Assembly: GCA_947466555.1 (NCBI GenBank)
Contig: CANIFK010000419.1
Span: forward strand, 1-5,396
Direction of reading: 5' to 3'
Origin: Acidobacteriota bacterium
Lineage (GTDB): Bacteria > Acidobacteriota > Terriglobia > Bryobacterales > Bryobacteraceae
Length of the DNA stretch: 5,396 nt
Shown here: positions 1 to 5,396 of the stretch, in pieces
Layout: each line of letters begins with the position of its first letter
Position numbering within the stretch: the stretch's first letter is position 1
Notes under the pieces: generated by a model
What the model was told of the DNA's origin: nothing
Databases searched by the model: none
The model's input: only the letters and a program-made list of their open reading frames with translations
Made by a program: the position numbers and the translations under genes

Positions 1-1436
1 AGCTCCTCAGTATCTCCACCGTCAAAGACATCAAGATGCTGTGGAAGATCAAGCTCGAAAACGAAACGCGCGCCATGCACAACCTGCTGCCGCCGCTCGT
101 CATCGGCAGTGTCGACACGCCCTCCGGCCCCAAACAACTCGCCATCCAGGCCGGCGTCTCCGATCACGTCTACGCCATCGACGTCGCCACCGGCAAGGTT
201 TTCTGGCACACCAAGCTCCCCAGCAACTTCAAGGAACCCGCCGGCCGCGGCCCCTCCGTTCTCTGCCCCGGCGGCATGACGGCCAACGTCACCATCGGCC
301 CCGCCGGCGCCCCCGGCAAGTACACCATCTACGCCGCCGGCTGGGACGGCCGCCTGAATCAGCTAAACGCCGCCGACGGCAAACACATCACGGAACCCAC
401 CAAGTTCATGCCCCCCAACGGCAAGCCCTACGCCATGAACTTGTGGAAGAACGTCATCTACACCCACTCCGCCCAAGGCTGCGGCGGCAACCCCAACACC
501 GCCTACACCTATGACCTCGAAACCCACAAAGTGGGCAGCTGGGGCCCGGCCGGTGGCGGTATGTGGGGACGCTCCGGACCCGCCATCAGCGCCAAGCACG
601 ACACCATGTACACCGGCACCGGTGACGGCCGCTGGGATCCGGAAAACGGCGTCTACGGCAACGGCATGATCGGCGTCCGCCAGGACCGCAAAACCAAATC
701 GCTCGACCTCGTCGACTACTACGGCCCCTCCAACGCCGAGTGGCTCGTCAAGCGCGATCTCGACATGCAGGTCACGCCCACCATCTTCGAGTACAAGGGC
801 CACGAATACATGGTCGACGCCAGCAAAGAGTGTCGCCTGTACTTCATGGACACCGACGCCATCGGCGGCGACGATCACCGCACTCCGCTCGAACGCACCC
901 CGCTTATCTGCAACGAAATGGTCGACTTCGCCGAAGCCGGCATCTGGGGTTCGCTCACCTCCTACCTCGACGCCAAAGGTCAGCGCTGGGTGCTCACTCC
1001 CTTCTGGGGGCCGAAGCACTCCAAGTACAAAGCGCCCATTGAAAACGGCCCCATCAAGAAGGGCGCCATCGCCGCCTTCCGCGTGGTCGACGGCAAGAAC
1101 GGCAAGCCCACCCTGCAGCCCGCCTGGCTCTCCCGCGACATGGATCAGGCCGAACCGCCCGTCTTCGCCAACGGCGTCGTCTTCGCCTACGGCAGCGGTG
1201 AAAACACCGCGCAGGCCTACCCGGACGTGGGCCTCGACTTCCGCGCCGAACGTCGCATTCCGAAGTCGACGCACGTTGTCCTCTATGCGCTCGACGCCGT
1301 CACCGGCAAGGAGCTGTGGAACAGCGGCAACCAGATCACCCGCTTCAATCATTGGAGCGGCATCGCGGTGGCCAACGGCCGCATCTACGTGAACACCTTC
1401 GACGGCGAACTCTACTGCTTCGGTCTGCAAAAATAA
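1..1436 (+). CDS. PQQ-binding-like beta-propeller repeat protein, 5'-truncated by window edge
   Basis: The frame is open from the first complete codon at position 3 to the TAA at 1434-1436. The ATG at 36 lacks a Shine-Dalgarno sequence and the residues before it (LLSISTVKDIK) look like normal family sequence, so the true start lies before the window. Counting from that Met, the visible 466 residues contain propeller blade signatures: YAIDVATGKVFW at 46-57 and YALDAVTGKELW at 417-428, each the A-x-D-x-x-T-G-x-x-x-W tryptophan-docking motif of PQQ-type blades, plus weaker ones around 106-116 and 445-463. The last blade ends in ELYCFGLQK, a typical closing strand. Such proteins are usually exported. 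Those with PQQ are quinoprotein dehydrogenases, while others are non-catalytic scaffolds of the BamB kind. I see no clear PQQ- or calcium-binding set and no CxxCH haem motif in the visible part, so enzymatic activity is not shown. Cysteines occur at 77, 149, 266, 292 and 461. It overlaps the next gene by one base. Confidence 0.9.
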   Translation, partial: LLSISTVKDIKMLWKIKLENETRAMHNLLPPLVIGSVDTPSGPKQLAIQAGVSDHVYAIDVATGKVFWHTKLPSNFKEPAGRGPSVLCPGGMTANVTIGPAGAPGKYTIYAAGWDGRLNQLNAADGKHITEPTKFMPPNGKPYAMNLWKNVIYTHSAQGCGGNPNTAYTYDLETHKVGSWGPAGGGMWGRSGPAISAKHDTMYTGTGDGRWDPENGVYGNGMIGVRQDRKTKSLDLVDYYGPSNAEWLVKRDLDMQVTPTIFEYKGHEYMVDASKECRLYFMDTDAIGGDDHRTPLERTPLICNEMVDFAEAGIWGSLTSYLDAKGQRWVLTPFWGPKHSKYKAPIENGPIKKGAIAAFRVVDGKNGKPTLQPAWLSRDMDQAEPPVFANGVVFAYGSGENTAQAYPDVGLDFRAERRIPKSTHVVLYALDAVTGKELWNSGNQITRFNHWSGIAVANGRIYVNTFDGELYCFGLQK

Positions 1437-1438
1437 TG
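1434..1438 (+). promoter_or_regulatory. TAATG stop/start overlap (translational coupling)
   Basis: The TAA stop of the propeller gene shares its last A with the ATG of the SGNH-family gene. The bases upstream (CTGCAAAAA) hold no convincing Shine-Dalgarno sequence, so the downstream gene probably depends on ribosomes that have just terminated. This overlap also fixes the start of the downstream gene: translation from here gives a clean signal peptide, while the in-frame ATG further upstream at 1316 would add an Arg-rich stretch that is a frame shadow of the propeller gene. Confidence 0.75.
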
Positions 1439-2167
1439 TGGAAACTGGCGGGATTGGCGATTGCACTGGCGGCGGTTTTGCCGGCGCAGACGCCCGATCC
1501 CGCCAAACTCATTGCGGAACTGGAAGCCGAAAACACGGCCTACCTCCGCCTGTTGAGCGACTGGGGCAAACTGGTCGTCTACGGCAGCGATAACGCGGAA
1601 TTGAAACCTCCGAAACCCGGTGAAAACCGGGTTGTCTTCTTTGGTGACGACATCTTCGAAAAGTGGCCGGAATTCTTCCCCGGCAAGCCCTATCTCAACC
1701 GTGGCATCGAACACCAGGCCACTCCCCAAATGCTCGTCCGCTTCCGCCAGGACGTCATCGCCCTGAAGCCGAAAGTCGTCGTCATCATGGGTGGCGCGAA
1801 TGATTTCGCTGGCTTCGCCGGCCCCGCCACCGAAGGCACGGTGACCGAGAACATCGAAACGATGGTGGAACTCGCCAAACTCCACGGCATCAAAGTCGTA
1901 CTCGCCTCCGTCACACCCATCTGCGACTGTTTCCAGGTCCTCTCCGCCCGCCGCCCGCCCGGCAAGATTCTCGGCCTGAACGGCTGGCTGAAAGGCTACG
2001 CCAAGAAATCCGGCGCCATCTACGCGGACTTCTACGCGGTCCTCGGCCAGGGCCGCAACATGCGCCAGGAGCTGACTATCGACGGCCTCATCCCCAACGC
2101 CGCCGGATACGCCGCCATGGCGCCCGTAGCCGAAAAAGCCATCGCCGCCGCGTTGGCGTTACCGTAG
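1436..2167 (+). CDS. Exported SGNH/GDSL-hydrolase-family protein with degenerate catalytic residues
   Basis: The protein is 243 residues, the usual length for single-domain SGNH/GDSL esterases. Residues 1-18 form a Sec-type signal peptide with Lys at 3, a hydrophobic core and AQ before TPDP. The fold blocks are all in order. Block I is VVFFGDDIFEKW at 66-77, where active relatives have G-D-S. Block II is NRGIEHQAT at 88-96, where relatives have NRGISGxTT. Block III is GGAND at 119-123 with the Asn kept at 122. Block V is DGLIPNAAGY at 216-225, where relatives have DG-x-H-P-N. The nucleophile Ser is therefore Asp72, the oxyanion Gly is His93 and the catalytic His is Ile219; only Asn122 and Asp216 remain. 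The rest, including PGKPYLNRG, TPQMLVRFRQDVI, KPKVVVIMGG and HGIKVVLASVTP, is well preserved, which argues against simple decay. Relatives act on acyl or acetyl esters, but ester hydrolysis by the standard mechanism looks impossible here. A pseudoenzyme, a binding protein or a repurposed site is my inference. It is coupled to the propeller gene upstream. Confidence 0.9.
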   Translation: MWKLAGLAIALAAVLPAQTPDPAKLIAELEAENTAYLRLLSDWGKLVVYGSDNAELKPPKPGENRVVFFGDDIFEKWPEFFPGKPYLNRGIEHQATPQMLVRFRQDVIALKPKVVVIMGGANDFAGFAGPATEGTVTENIETMVELAKLHGIKVVLASVTPICDCFQVLSARRPPGKILGLNGWLKGYAKKSGAIYADFYAVLGQGRNMRQELTIDGLIPNAAGYAAMAPVAEKAIAAALALP

Positions 2168-2962
2168 TCAGTCCACCCTGATTCCCAGCTGTGGAATCTT
2201 CTCCTCCGCCAGGGAAAACCGGACCTCGACACGATTCCCATTCTGGCGTGCCTCAAAGCTTTCGATCAGCGGCACGAGATCGGCTGTGAAATAATCCCCG
2301 CGCCCTTCAGCGAAAGCGGGCAGCCACCGGGCAAGCGCCGCGGCCGCCGAGGCATCTTCAAACCCAGTCATCGTCGCTGTCGCGAAGCAGTCGATTCTCG
2401 CCCCGAACCGAATCCCGAGCGAGACGTCCTCGATACTCTTTCTCAGTGCATCCCAGCGCGGCCGCGCTGGCGGGGCGATCCCCTTCTCCAAAGACGGAAG
2501 CGGATTCCGGATGAACGCCCAGTTATCGGAATCCCGGCCTAGCTCCCCCAACCGCGAAGCCCACGTAGGTGGTTTCGCGCCCGCATTACGCCAGGCGGCC
2601 ACTGCCGCGGCCATCGCCCGAGCTTCTCCTGCAAAAAGCACGCCCGCCTCAGGCGAAACCAATAGTGTCGGCTCCTCACCCTCTATGGGCGGCACCGGGC
2701 TGAACTCACCGAACACCACGACAAGCGTGGGCGCGTCCGGAGAGCCCAGGAACACGATCTGCGAGGGCTTTGCCGCCTTCGTCTCTCGGCCCAGAAACTC
2801 CCGCAGAGACACTGGAAACCGGCTGGCAAGGCGCGAATCGGTGTATCGCACCCAATCGATGGCGCTGACCATCTGCGTGTCCTCAGTCAACAGCCGGAGC
2901 ACACGCGCGTCCGGTTCTACGGCCATCGCGACGGCCGCAATCGCAAACAAAACTGCTTTCAT
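2168..2962 (-). CDS. Exported hypothetical protein
   Basis: The protein is 264 residues. It begins with a short Sec signal peptide (MKAVLFAIAAVAMAVEP), with cleavage likely near residue 15. The start is backed by a GGAGG six bases upstream. I do not recognise a named family with certainty. The layout resembles secreted acidobacterial and planctomycete proteins with a DUF3352-like organisation. An N-terminal module reads DTQMVSAIDWVRYTDSRLAS (29-48), then IVFLGS (69-74) and TLVVVFGEF (79-87). Next comes LLVSPEAGVLFAGEARAMAA (100-119). A second module has a WAFIRNP strand (148-154), EDVSLGIRFGARIDCFATAT (178-197) and a helix rich in Ala near DASAAAALARWL. That resemblance is an inference from pattern and not a family hit. 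No catalytic motif, membrane anchor or lipobox is visible. Its stop codon (TCA at 2168-2170 on the plus strand) touches the stop of the convergent SGNH-family gene. It is the last gene of the minus-strand group, 50 bases after the SIMPL-like gene. Confidence 0.82.
   Translation of the reverse strand: MKAVLFAIAAVAMAVEPDARVLRLLTEDTQMVSAIDWVRYTDSRLASRFPVSLREFLGRETKAAKPSQIVFLGSPDAPTLVVVFGEFSPVPPIEGEEPTLLVSPEAGVLFAGEARAMAAAVAAWRNAGAKPPTWASRLGELGRDSDNWAFIRNPLPSLEKGIAPPARPRWDALRKSIEDVSLGIRFGARIDCFATATMTGFEDASAAAALARWLPAFAEGRGDYFTADLVPLIESFEARQNGNRVEVRFSLAEEKIPQLGIRVD
2180..2198 (+). terminator. Possible weak hairpin after the SGNH-family gene
   Basis: GATTCC at 2180-2185 and GGAATC at 2193-2198 are perfect inverted arms around CAGCTGT, and A2187-T2192 can add a pair with one bulged base. 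It starts 13 bases after the plus-strand stop and is followed by TTCTCCTCC, which is pyrimidine-rich but not a proper T-run. It lies inside the 3' end of the convergent gene, so its bases are also under coding constraint. It could slow or end plus-strand transcription, but this may be chance. Confidence 0.2.
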
Positions 2963-2968
2963 AGTGAA

Positions 2969-2973
2969 CCTCC
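2969..2973 (-). promoter_or_regulatory. Shine-Dalgarno GGAGG for the exported hypothetical
   Basis: On the minus strand, GGAGG lies six bases before the ATG at 2962-2960. It is the strongest ribosome binding site in the window and decides the start of this gene, which also places the signal peptide at the very N-terminus. Confidence 0.8.
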
Positions 2974-3012
2974 GCCGTGTTGGACAACGAAGGCGCGCGC
3001 CAAGTTCCCGCC

Positions 3013-3594
3013 CTACTGAGTCGCCGTCACCGCATACGTCGCCGAGAGCGACACCGTCACCGTCGCCCCCGCCGGATCAATCGCCGGAGTCGACAACGTC
3101 ACCACCGCCCCCAGCGTCGCATTCATCGCCGCCGCCAACGCCGCGGCCCGCGTCTTCGCCAGCGCCAACAAATTCGGCAACGCCTGCTGCAGCGCCGTCG
3201 ATAGCTCATCCTCCGTCGGAATCACCGAACTCGACCACCCGATCGCCTGCGTCTGCGATGTCGAAAGCGTCCGCTGAATCGCAATGAACTTATCCCGCGT
3301 CGCCCCCAACTGTCCCGCCGCCACCGGCATCTTGAAGTTATAGGTGGTCACCACAAACCCCTGATTCAACGCCACCGACACGTCCACCAAATGCGACGCT
3401 GCCACCCCGGCCGATCCCAACGCCGCCACTGCCGAATCCACCGTCGTCGACGAACTCGCGTCCAGAAACTGCACGTAGAACACAGCGGTTCCCGTGGTGA
3501 TGTTCTGCGAAAGGGAAACGTTCGCGGTCACCGTATTCGGCTGTTGCGCGGCCAGGCCGGCCGCCAGGGCGAGTGCAAGAAAAACAAGGCGCAT
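3013..3594 (-). CDS. Small exported protein, SIMPL/DUF541-like
   Basis: The protein is 193 residues with a clear Sec signal peptide (MRLVFLALALAAGLAAQ, cleavage after about residue 17). The mature part starts with beta-strand sequence rich in Thr, Val and Ser (TVTANVSLSQN at 21-31). It then has a helix-strand unit with TTVDSAVAALGSAGVAASHL (50-69), where SIMPL (DUF541) proteins have a helix followed by an AAG-(I/V) turn. Near 144-162 comes LAKTRAAALAAAMNATLGAV, matching the conserved C-terminal helix of SIMPL proteins (A-x-x-K/R-A-x-A-L-A-x-x-L-G) that leads into a final strand. The usual N-terminal glycine-rich strand of SIMPL proteins is not obvious, so this would be a divergent member. SIMPL proteins are periplasmic or outer-membrane proteins of poorly defined role. 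AGGA seven bases upstream supports the start. Third positions in the interior are strongly G-ending (GCG, TCG, ACG, GTG). It sits between the ankyrin gene and the exported hypothetical in one orientation. Confidence 0.82.
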   Translation of the reverse strand: MRLVFLALALAAGLAAQQPNTVTANVSLSQNITTGTAVFYVQFLDASSSTTVDSAVAALGSAGVAASHLVDVSVALNQGFVVTTYNFKMPVAAGQLGATRDKFIAIQRTLSTSQTQAIGWSSSVIPTEDELSTALQQALPNLLALAKTRAAALAAAMNATLGAVVTLSTPAIDPAGATVTVSLSATYAVTATQ

Positions 3595-3601
3595 AGTTTG
3601 A

Positions 3602-3605
3602 TCCT
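3602..3605 (-). promoter_or_regulatory. Shine-Dalgarno AGGA for the SIMPL-like gene
   Basis: On the minus strand the sequence reads TTAGGATCAAACT followed by ATG, which puts AGGA seven bases before the start at 3594. This supports the chosen start and the N-terminal signal peptide. Confidence 0.65.
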
Positions 3606-3661
3606 AACCCGGACAGAAGTTACGCCTTTGTAAACACGGCCGATCGCAAAAAAGTCGCGCT

Positions 3662-4600
3662 TTACCGCCGAACCTTCGCCGCGATCGCCGCGTCTTCCCC
3701 GCCCGGAGCCACATCGAGCAACGTCGCTACCGTCGACCCGTTATCCGCCCGGTGCGCCAAATCCGGCCCCTTCGCCAACAGATACTCCGCCTCCGCCCAC
3801 TGCTGTTCCCGCACCAGCCGCATCAGCAAACTCTGCCCCGGATTCGACCACTCCCGGTCCACCGTGTTCACATCCGCACCATGGTCCAATAACGAACGGA
3901 AATGCGCCGGACGGTACATCGTCTCGAAGATCACCGGCACCCCGGCGCGATTCTTCGCATTCGCGTCCCCGCCGGCTTCCAACAGAATCCTAAGCAACGC
4001 CGGATCCCCTCCCGACGACGCTGGAATCAAATACTCCAGGCCATCGGCCGCACTCAAAACGTCCTGCGCCAACGGCGCCCCCGCTGCCAGCAGCACCTTC
4101 AACCCTTCATAGTTCGCCGCCGTCGCCTGCCCCTCGGCGCATCGCTTCACCGCCACCCCCAACAGCGTGTAACCCCGCTTATCCCGCGCCGTCCAATCGA
4201 TCCCGCCAGCCCGCACCAACTCCCGTTCCTTCGCCACATCCTCCGCTACCAGTGCCTTGGCAATCGCCGTCAGCCGCGAATCCGAAAACCGGCCCAATCC
4301 GGAATCCTTGAACATCGATCCAAAATCCGGTACCAGCTTCGGCGACCCAATCAATAGCACCACCGCGAACGGAAAACACGCCATTCCCGCTCCGCCGCGG
4401 ACGCCGTACGGGTTCCCCGTCATCGTGCCCCATAAAAGCAATCCGCCGATCGGCAACAGGACCAGACCCAACAGGCCGGCCACATCCCGCCCAATTGCGT
4501 CGCCGCTCGCCTCACTGCTTCCCTTGGCGAACAACAGCCCCAGCAGCACCAGAATCTCCAGCCCGTAACAAATCCAACCAGCAGTAAGGAATGTCGTCAT
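3662..4600 (-). CDS. Membrane-anchored ankyrin-repeat protein
   Basis: The protein is 312 residues. Three hydrophobic segments lie near 5-25, 37-58 and 70-87, so the N-terminal third is probably membrane-embedded. The rest (about 108-305) is an ankyrin-repeat array. Repeat signatures include LTAIAKALVAEDVAKERELV then GGIDWTARDKRGYTLLGVAV (132-151), YEGLKVLLAAGAPL (164-177), GDPALLRILLEAGGDANAKN (198-217), FRSLLDHGADVNTVDRE (234-250) and WAEAEYLLAKGPDLAHRADN (268-287), the last followed by GSTVATLLDVA. The G-A-D-V-N and LL-x-x-G-A consensus elements are easy to see. Ankyrin arrays bind other proteins, so a scaffold role at the inner membrane is the likely function, with no partner evident. The ATG at 4600 is the first start codon after an in-frame stop at 4639-4637, and only a weak GAG lies upstream. 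It is the promoter-proximal gene of the minus-strand group, diverging from the PLP-enzyme gene. Confidence 0.88.
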   Translation of the reverse strand: MTTFLTAGWICYGLEILVLLGLLFAKGSSEASGDAIGRDVAGLLGLVLLPIGGLLLWGTMTGNPYGVRGGAGMACFPFAVVLLIGSPKLVPDFGSMFKDSGLGRFSDSRLTAIAKALVAEDVAKERELVRAGGIDWTARDKRGYTLLGVAVKRCAEGQATAANYEGLKVLLAAGAPLAQDVLSAADGLEYLIPASSGGDPALLRILLEAGGDANAKNRAGVPVIFETMYRPAHFRSLLDHGADVNTVDREWSNPGQSLLMRLVREQQWAEAEYLLAKGPDLAHRADNGSTVATLLDVAPGGEDAAIAAKVRR

Positions 4601-4727
4601 CTCAACTTGGCAGGCGTAACAGCCCGGTAAATATTCTCAAAGCTTGTTAACCCCAACGGTTCCGCGATATCCTCTCAATAATTCCCACGTCCGGTAGAGC
4701 CGCATTCAAACTCAGGAGATCGCCGAA
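4601..4727. promoter_or_regulatory. Divergent intergenic region, presumed promoters for both flanking genes
   Basis: These 127 bases separate two divergent starts and must hold the promoters of the ankyrin gene (minus) and the PLP-enzyme gene (plus), unless transcription comes from further away. The centre (about 4628-4684) is much richer in A and T than the genes. It has AT-rich palindromes such as AATATT, GTTAAC (4646-4651) and GATATC (4666-4671). I could not find a -35/-10 pair with good spacing on either strand: TTGTTA at 4644-4649 and AATAAT at 4677-4682 on the plus strand are 27 bases apart, which is too far. Exact promoters are therefore not assigned. Confidence 0.5.
4714..4718 (+). 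promoter_or_regulatory. Shine-Dalgarno AGGAG for the PLP-enzyme gene
   Basis: AGGAG ends nine bases before the ATG at 4728. It fixes the start and so keeps the twin-arginine motif within the first eight residues of the product. Confidence 0.75.
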
Positions 4728-5396
4728 ATGAATTCACGCCGCCAGTTCCTCACCGCCAGCGCCAGCGCGCTCGTGGCTTCCACAGTTTCCCGCGCCAACC
4801 CGAAGAGCTTCCCCTACGGTGAGTTCGAACAGCGCATCGCAAAAAAGAACTTCACCGGCATGACCAAGGACATGCTGCCGACCCCGTGCATGGTCGTCGA
4901 CATCGATCTCTTCGAAAAGAATCTGAAGACGATGGCCGACTACGCCAAAAAGGCCCCCATCTACCTCCGCCCCCACGTCAAGGTCCACAAGAGCGTCGAC
5001 ATCGCCAAGCGCCAGGTCGCCCTCGGCGCCATCGGCATCACCGCCGCCACCATCGCCGAATCCGAACTCATGTCCAACGGCGGCATCAAAGGCGTCCTCT
5101 GGACCAAGCAGCCGGCCAGCTACAACAACCTCCTCCGCGCCATCGCCCTCACGAAGAAGGACCCGACCTTCATGTTCGTCGTCGACGATCATGACGTCGC
5201 CGCCCGCGTCCAGGAAGCCGCCGCCGCCGCCAAAGTGAAGGCGCGCGTCGCAGTCTCTGTCTACGCTGGCCTCACCCGCCAGGGCATCGCCAACGGCAAG
5301 CCCGCCCTCGACCTCGCCCAGAAAATCGCCACCTCGAAGAACATCAGCTTCGAAGGTTACATGGCCTATTCCGGCTACGCCTCCCACACCCACGGC
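4728..5396 (+). CDS. Tat-exported DSD1/D-threonine aldolase-family PLP enzyme, 3'-truncated by window edge
   Basis: The reading frame is open from 4728 to the window end, giving the first 223 residues of a protein that usually reaches about 370-430. The N-terminus MNSRRQFLTASASALVAS carries the twin-arginine motif S-R-R-x-F-L followed by a mildly hydrophobic stretch, so export of the folded, cofactor-loaded enzyme by Tat is likely. The mature part shows the alanine-racemase-like N-terminal barrel of this family: LPTPCMVVDIDLFEKNLKTM at 50-69, then RPHVKVHKS at 81-89, in which Lys85 matches the lysine that forms the Schiff base with PLP (family knowledge). GAIGITAATIAESELM (100-115) matches the next barrel strand and helix. 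Further on are VAVSVYAGLTRQGI (174-187) and a YSGYASHTHG segment at 214-223. Relatives cleave D-threonine to glycine and acetaldehyde, dehydrate D-serine or act on other D-3-hydroxy amino acids. The zinc-binding C-terminal domain that would separate these lies outside the window, so the substrate is not assigned. Confidence 0.9.
   Translation, partial: MNSRRQFLTASASALVASTVSRANPKSFPYGEFEQRIAKKNFTGMTKDMLPTPCMVVDIDLFEKNLKTMADYAKKAPIYLRPHVKVHKSVDIAKRQVALGAIGITAATIAESELMSNGGIKGVLWTKQPASYNNLLRAIALTKKDPTFMFVVDDHDVAARVQEAAAAAKVKARVAVSVYAGLTRQGIANGKPALDLAQKIATSKNISFEGYMAYSGYASHTHG

Noticed and set aside
363..1466. A 367-codon open frame on the minus strand opposite the propeller gene
   Set aside because: Its translation is a low-complexity mix rich in Val, Gly, Ala and Asp, the expected antisense shadow of a GC-rich gene with C-ending codons. 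The plus-strand protein has clear propeller motifs and continues past the window edge.
1412..1885. A 157-codon minus-strand frame across the start of the SGNH-family gene
   Set aside because: It is shadow composition and overlaps two well supported genes on the other strand.
2992..3001. A perfect 10-base palindrome GGCGCGCGCC between the SIMPL-like and hypothetical genes
   Set aside because: It is an alternating GC run without loop or T-tract, easily expected by chance in GC-rich DNA, so it is not called a terminator or operator.
2511..3287. A 258-codon plus-strand frame spanning the exported hypothetical and part of the SIMPL-like gene
   Set aside because: Its product is a Pro/Ser/Arg-rich shadow and it crosses the gap between two minus-strand genes that have signal peptides and ribosome binding sites.
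3649..3654. A six-base A-run (T-run on the minus strand) just after the ankyrin gene, considered as a terminator
   Set aside because: No stable GC-rich stem lies directly before the T-run on the minus strand; only the short GCGATCGC palindrome inside the gene is near.
4644..4682. TTGTTA and AATAAT as a sigma-70 promoter for the PLP-enzyme gene
   Set aside because: The two elements are 27 bases apart instead of about 17, and neither has a better-placed partner.
4734..5393. A 219-codon open frame on the minus strand opposite the PLP-enzyme gene
   Set aside because: It has the same Gly/Val/Asp/Ala-rich shadow composition. The plus-strand frame has a ribosome binding site, a Tat signal and conserved family motifs.
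1..5396. CRISPR arrays, tRNA or rRNA genes, insertion sequences, toxin-antitoxin or phage genes
   Set aside because: I saw no regularly spaced repeats, no tRNA-like cloverleaf with the usual TTCGA arm, no transposase or integrase motif and no terminal inverted repeats.

Overview
This is a GC-rich bacterial chromosomal window holding six protein-coding genes and no RNA gene, CRISPR array or mobile element that I can recognise. The gene families point to a soil acidobacterium of the Solibacter/Bryobacter type: a secreted PQQ-type beta-propeller protein, an SGNH hydrolase relative, a Tat-exported D-threonine aldolase/D-serine dehydratase-like enzyme, and several small exported hypotheticals with signal peptides ending in Ala-Ala-Gln or similar. 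That assignment is inferred from family resemblance and base composition, not from a marker gene.

Layout. Positions 1-1436 (+) carry the C-terminal part of a PQQ-binding-like beta-propeller protein whose start lies before the window. Its stop codon overlaps by one base the start of an exported SGNH/GDSL-hydrolase-family protein (1436-2167, +), so these two are very probably one operon. The second gene's stop directly abuts the stop of a convergent gene. On the minus strand follow three genes read right to left: a membrane-anchored ankyrin-repeat protein (4600-3662), a small exported protein resembling the SIMPL/DUF541 fold (3594-3013), and an exported protein of unknown function (2962-2168). 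Gaps of 67 and 50 bases allow one transcript. A 127-base divergent intergenic region (4601-4727) separates this cluster from a plus-strand gene for a Tat-signal-bearing PLP enzyme of the DSD1/D-threonine aldolase family, which runs off the right edge.

How the genes fit together. Nearly every product looks exported or membrane-bound, so the window deals with the periplasm or cell surface, but no pathway joins all six. The most striking point is the SGNH-family protein: its reading frame is intact and its fold signature is clear, yet the positions of the catalytic Ser, the oxyanion Gly and the catalytic His have become Asp, His and Ile. It is likely a pseudoenzyme or a repurposed active site, translationally coupled to the propeller gene. 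A second point is that third-codon-position choice follows the physical strand: sampled plus-strand genes favour C-ending codons and the sampled minus-strand genes favour G-ending ones, so the plus strand appears C-rich throughout.
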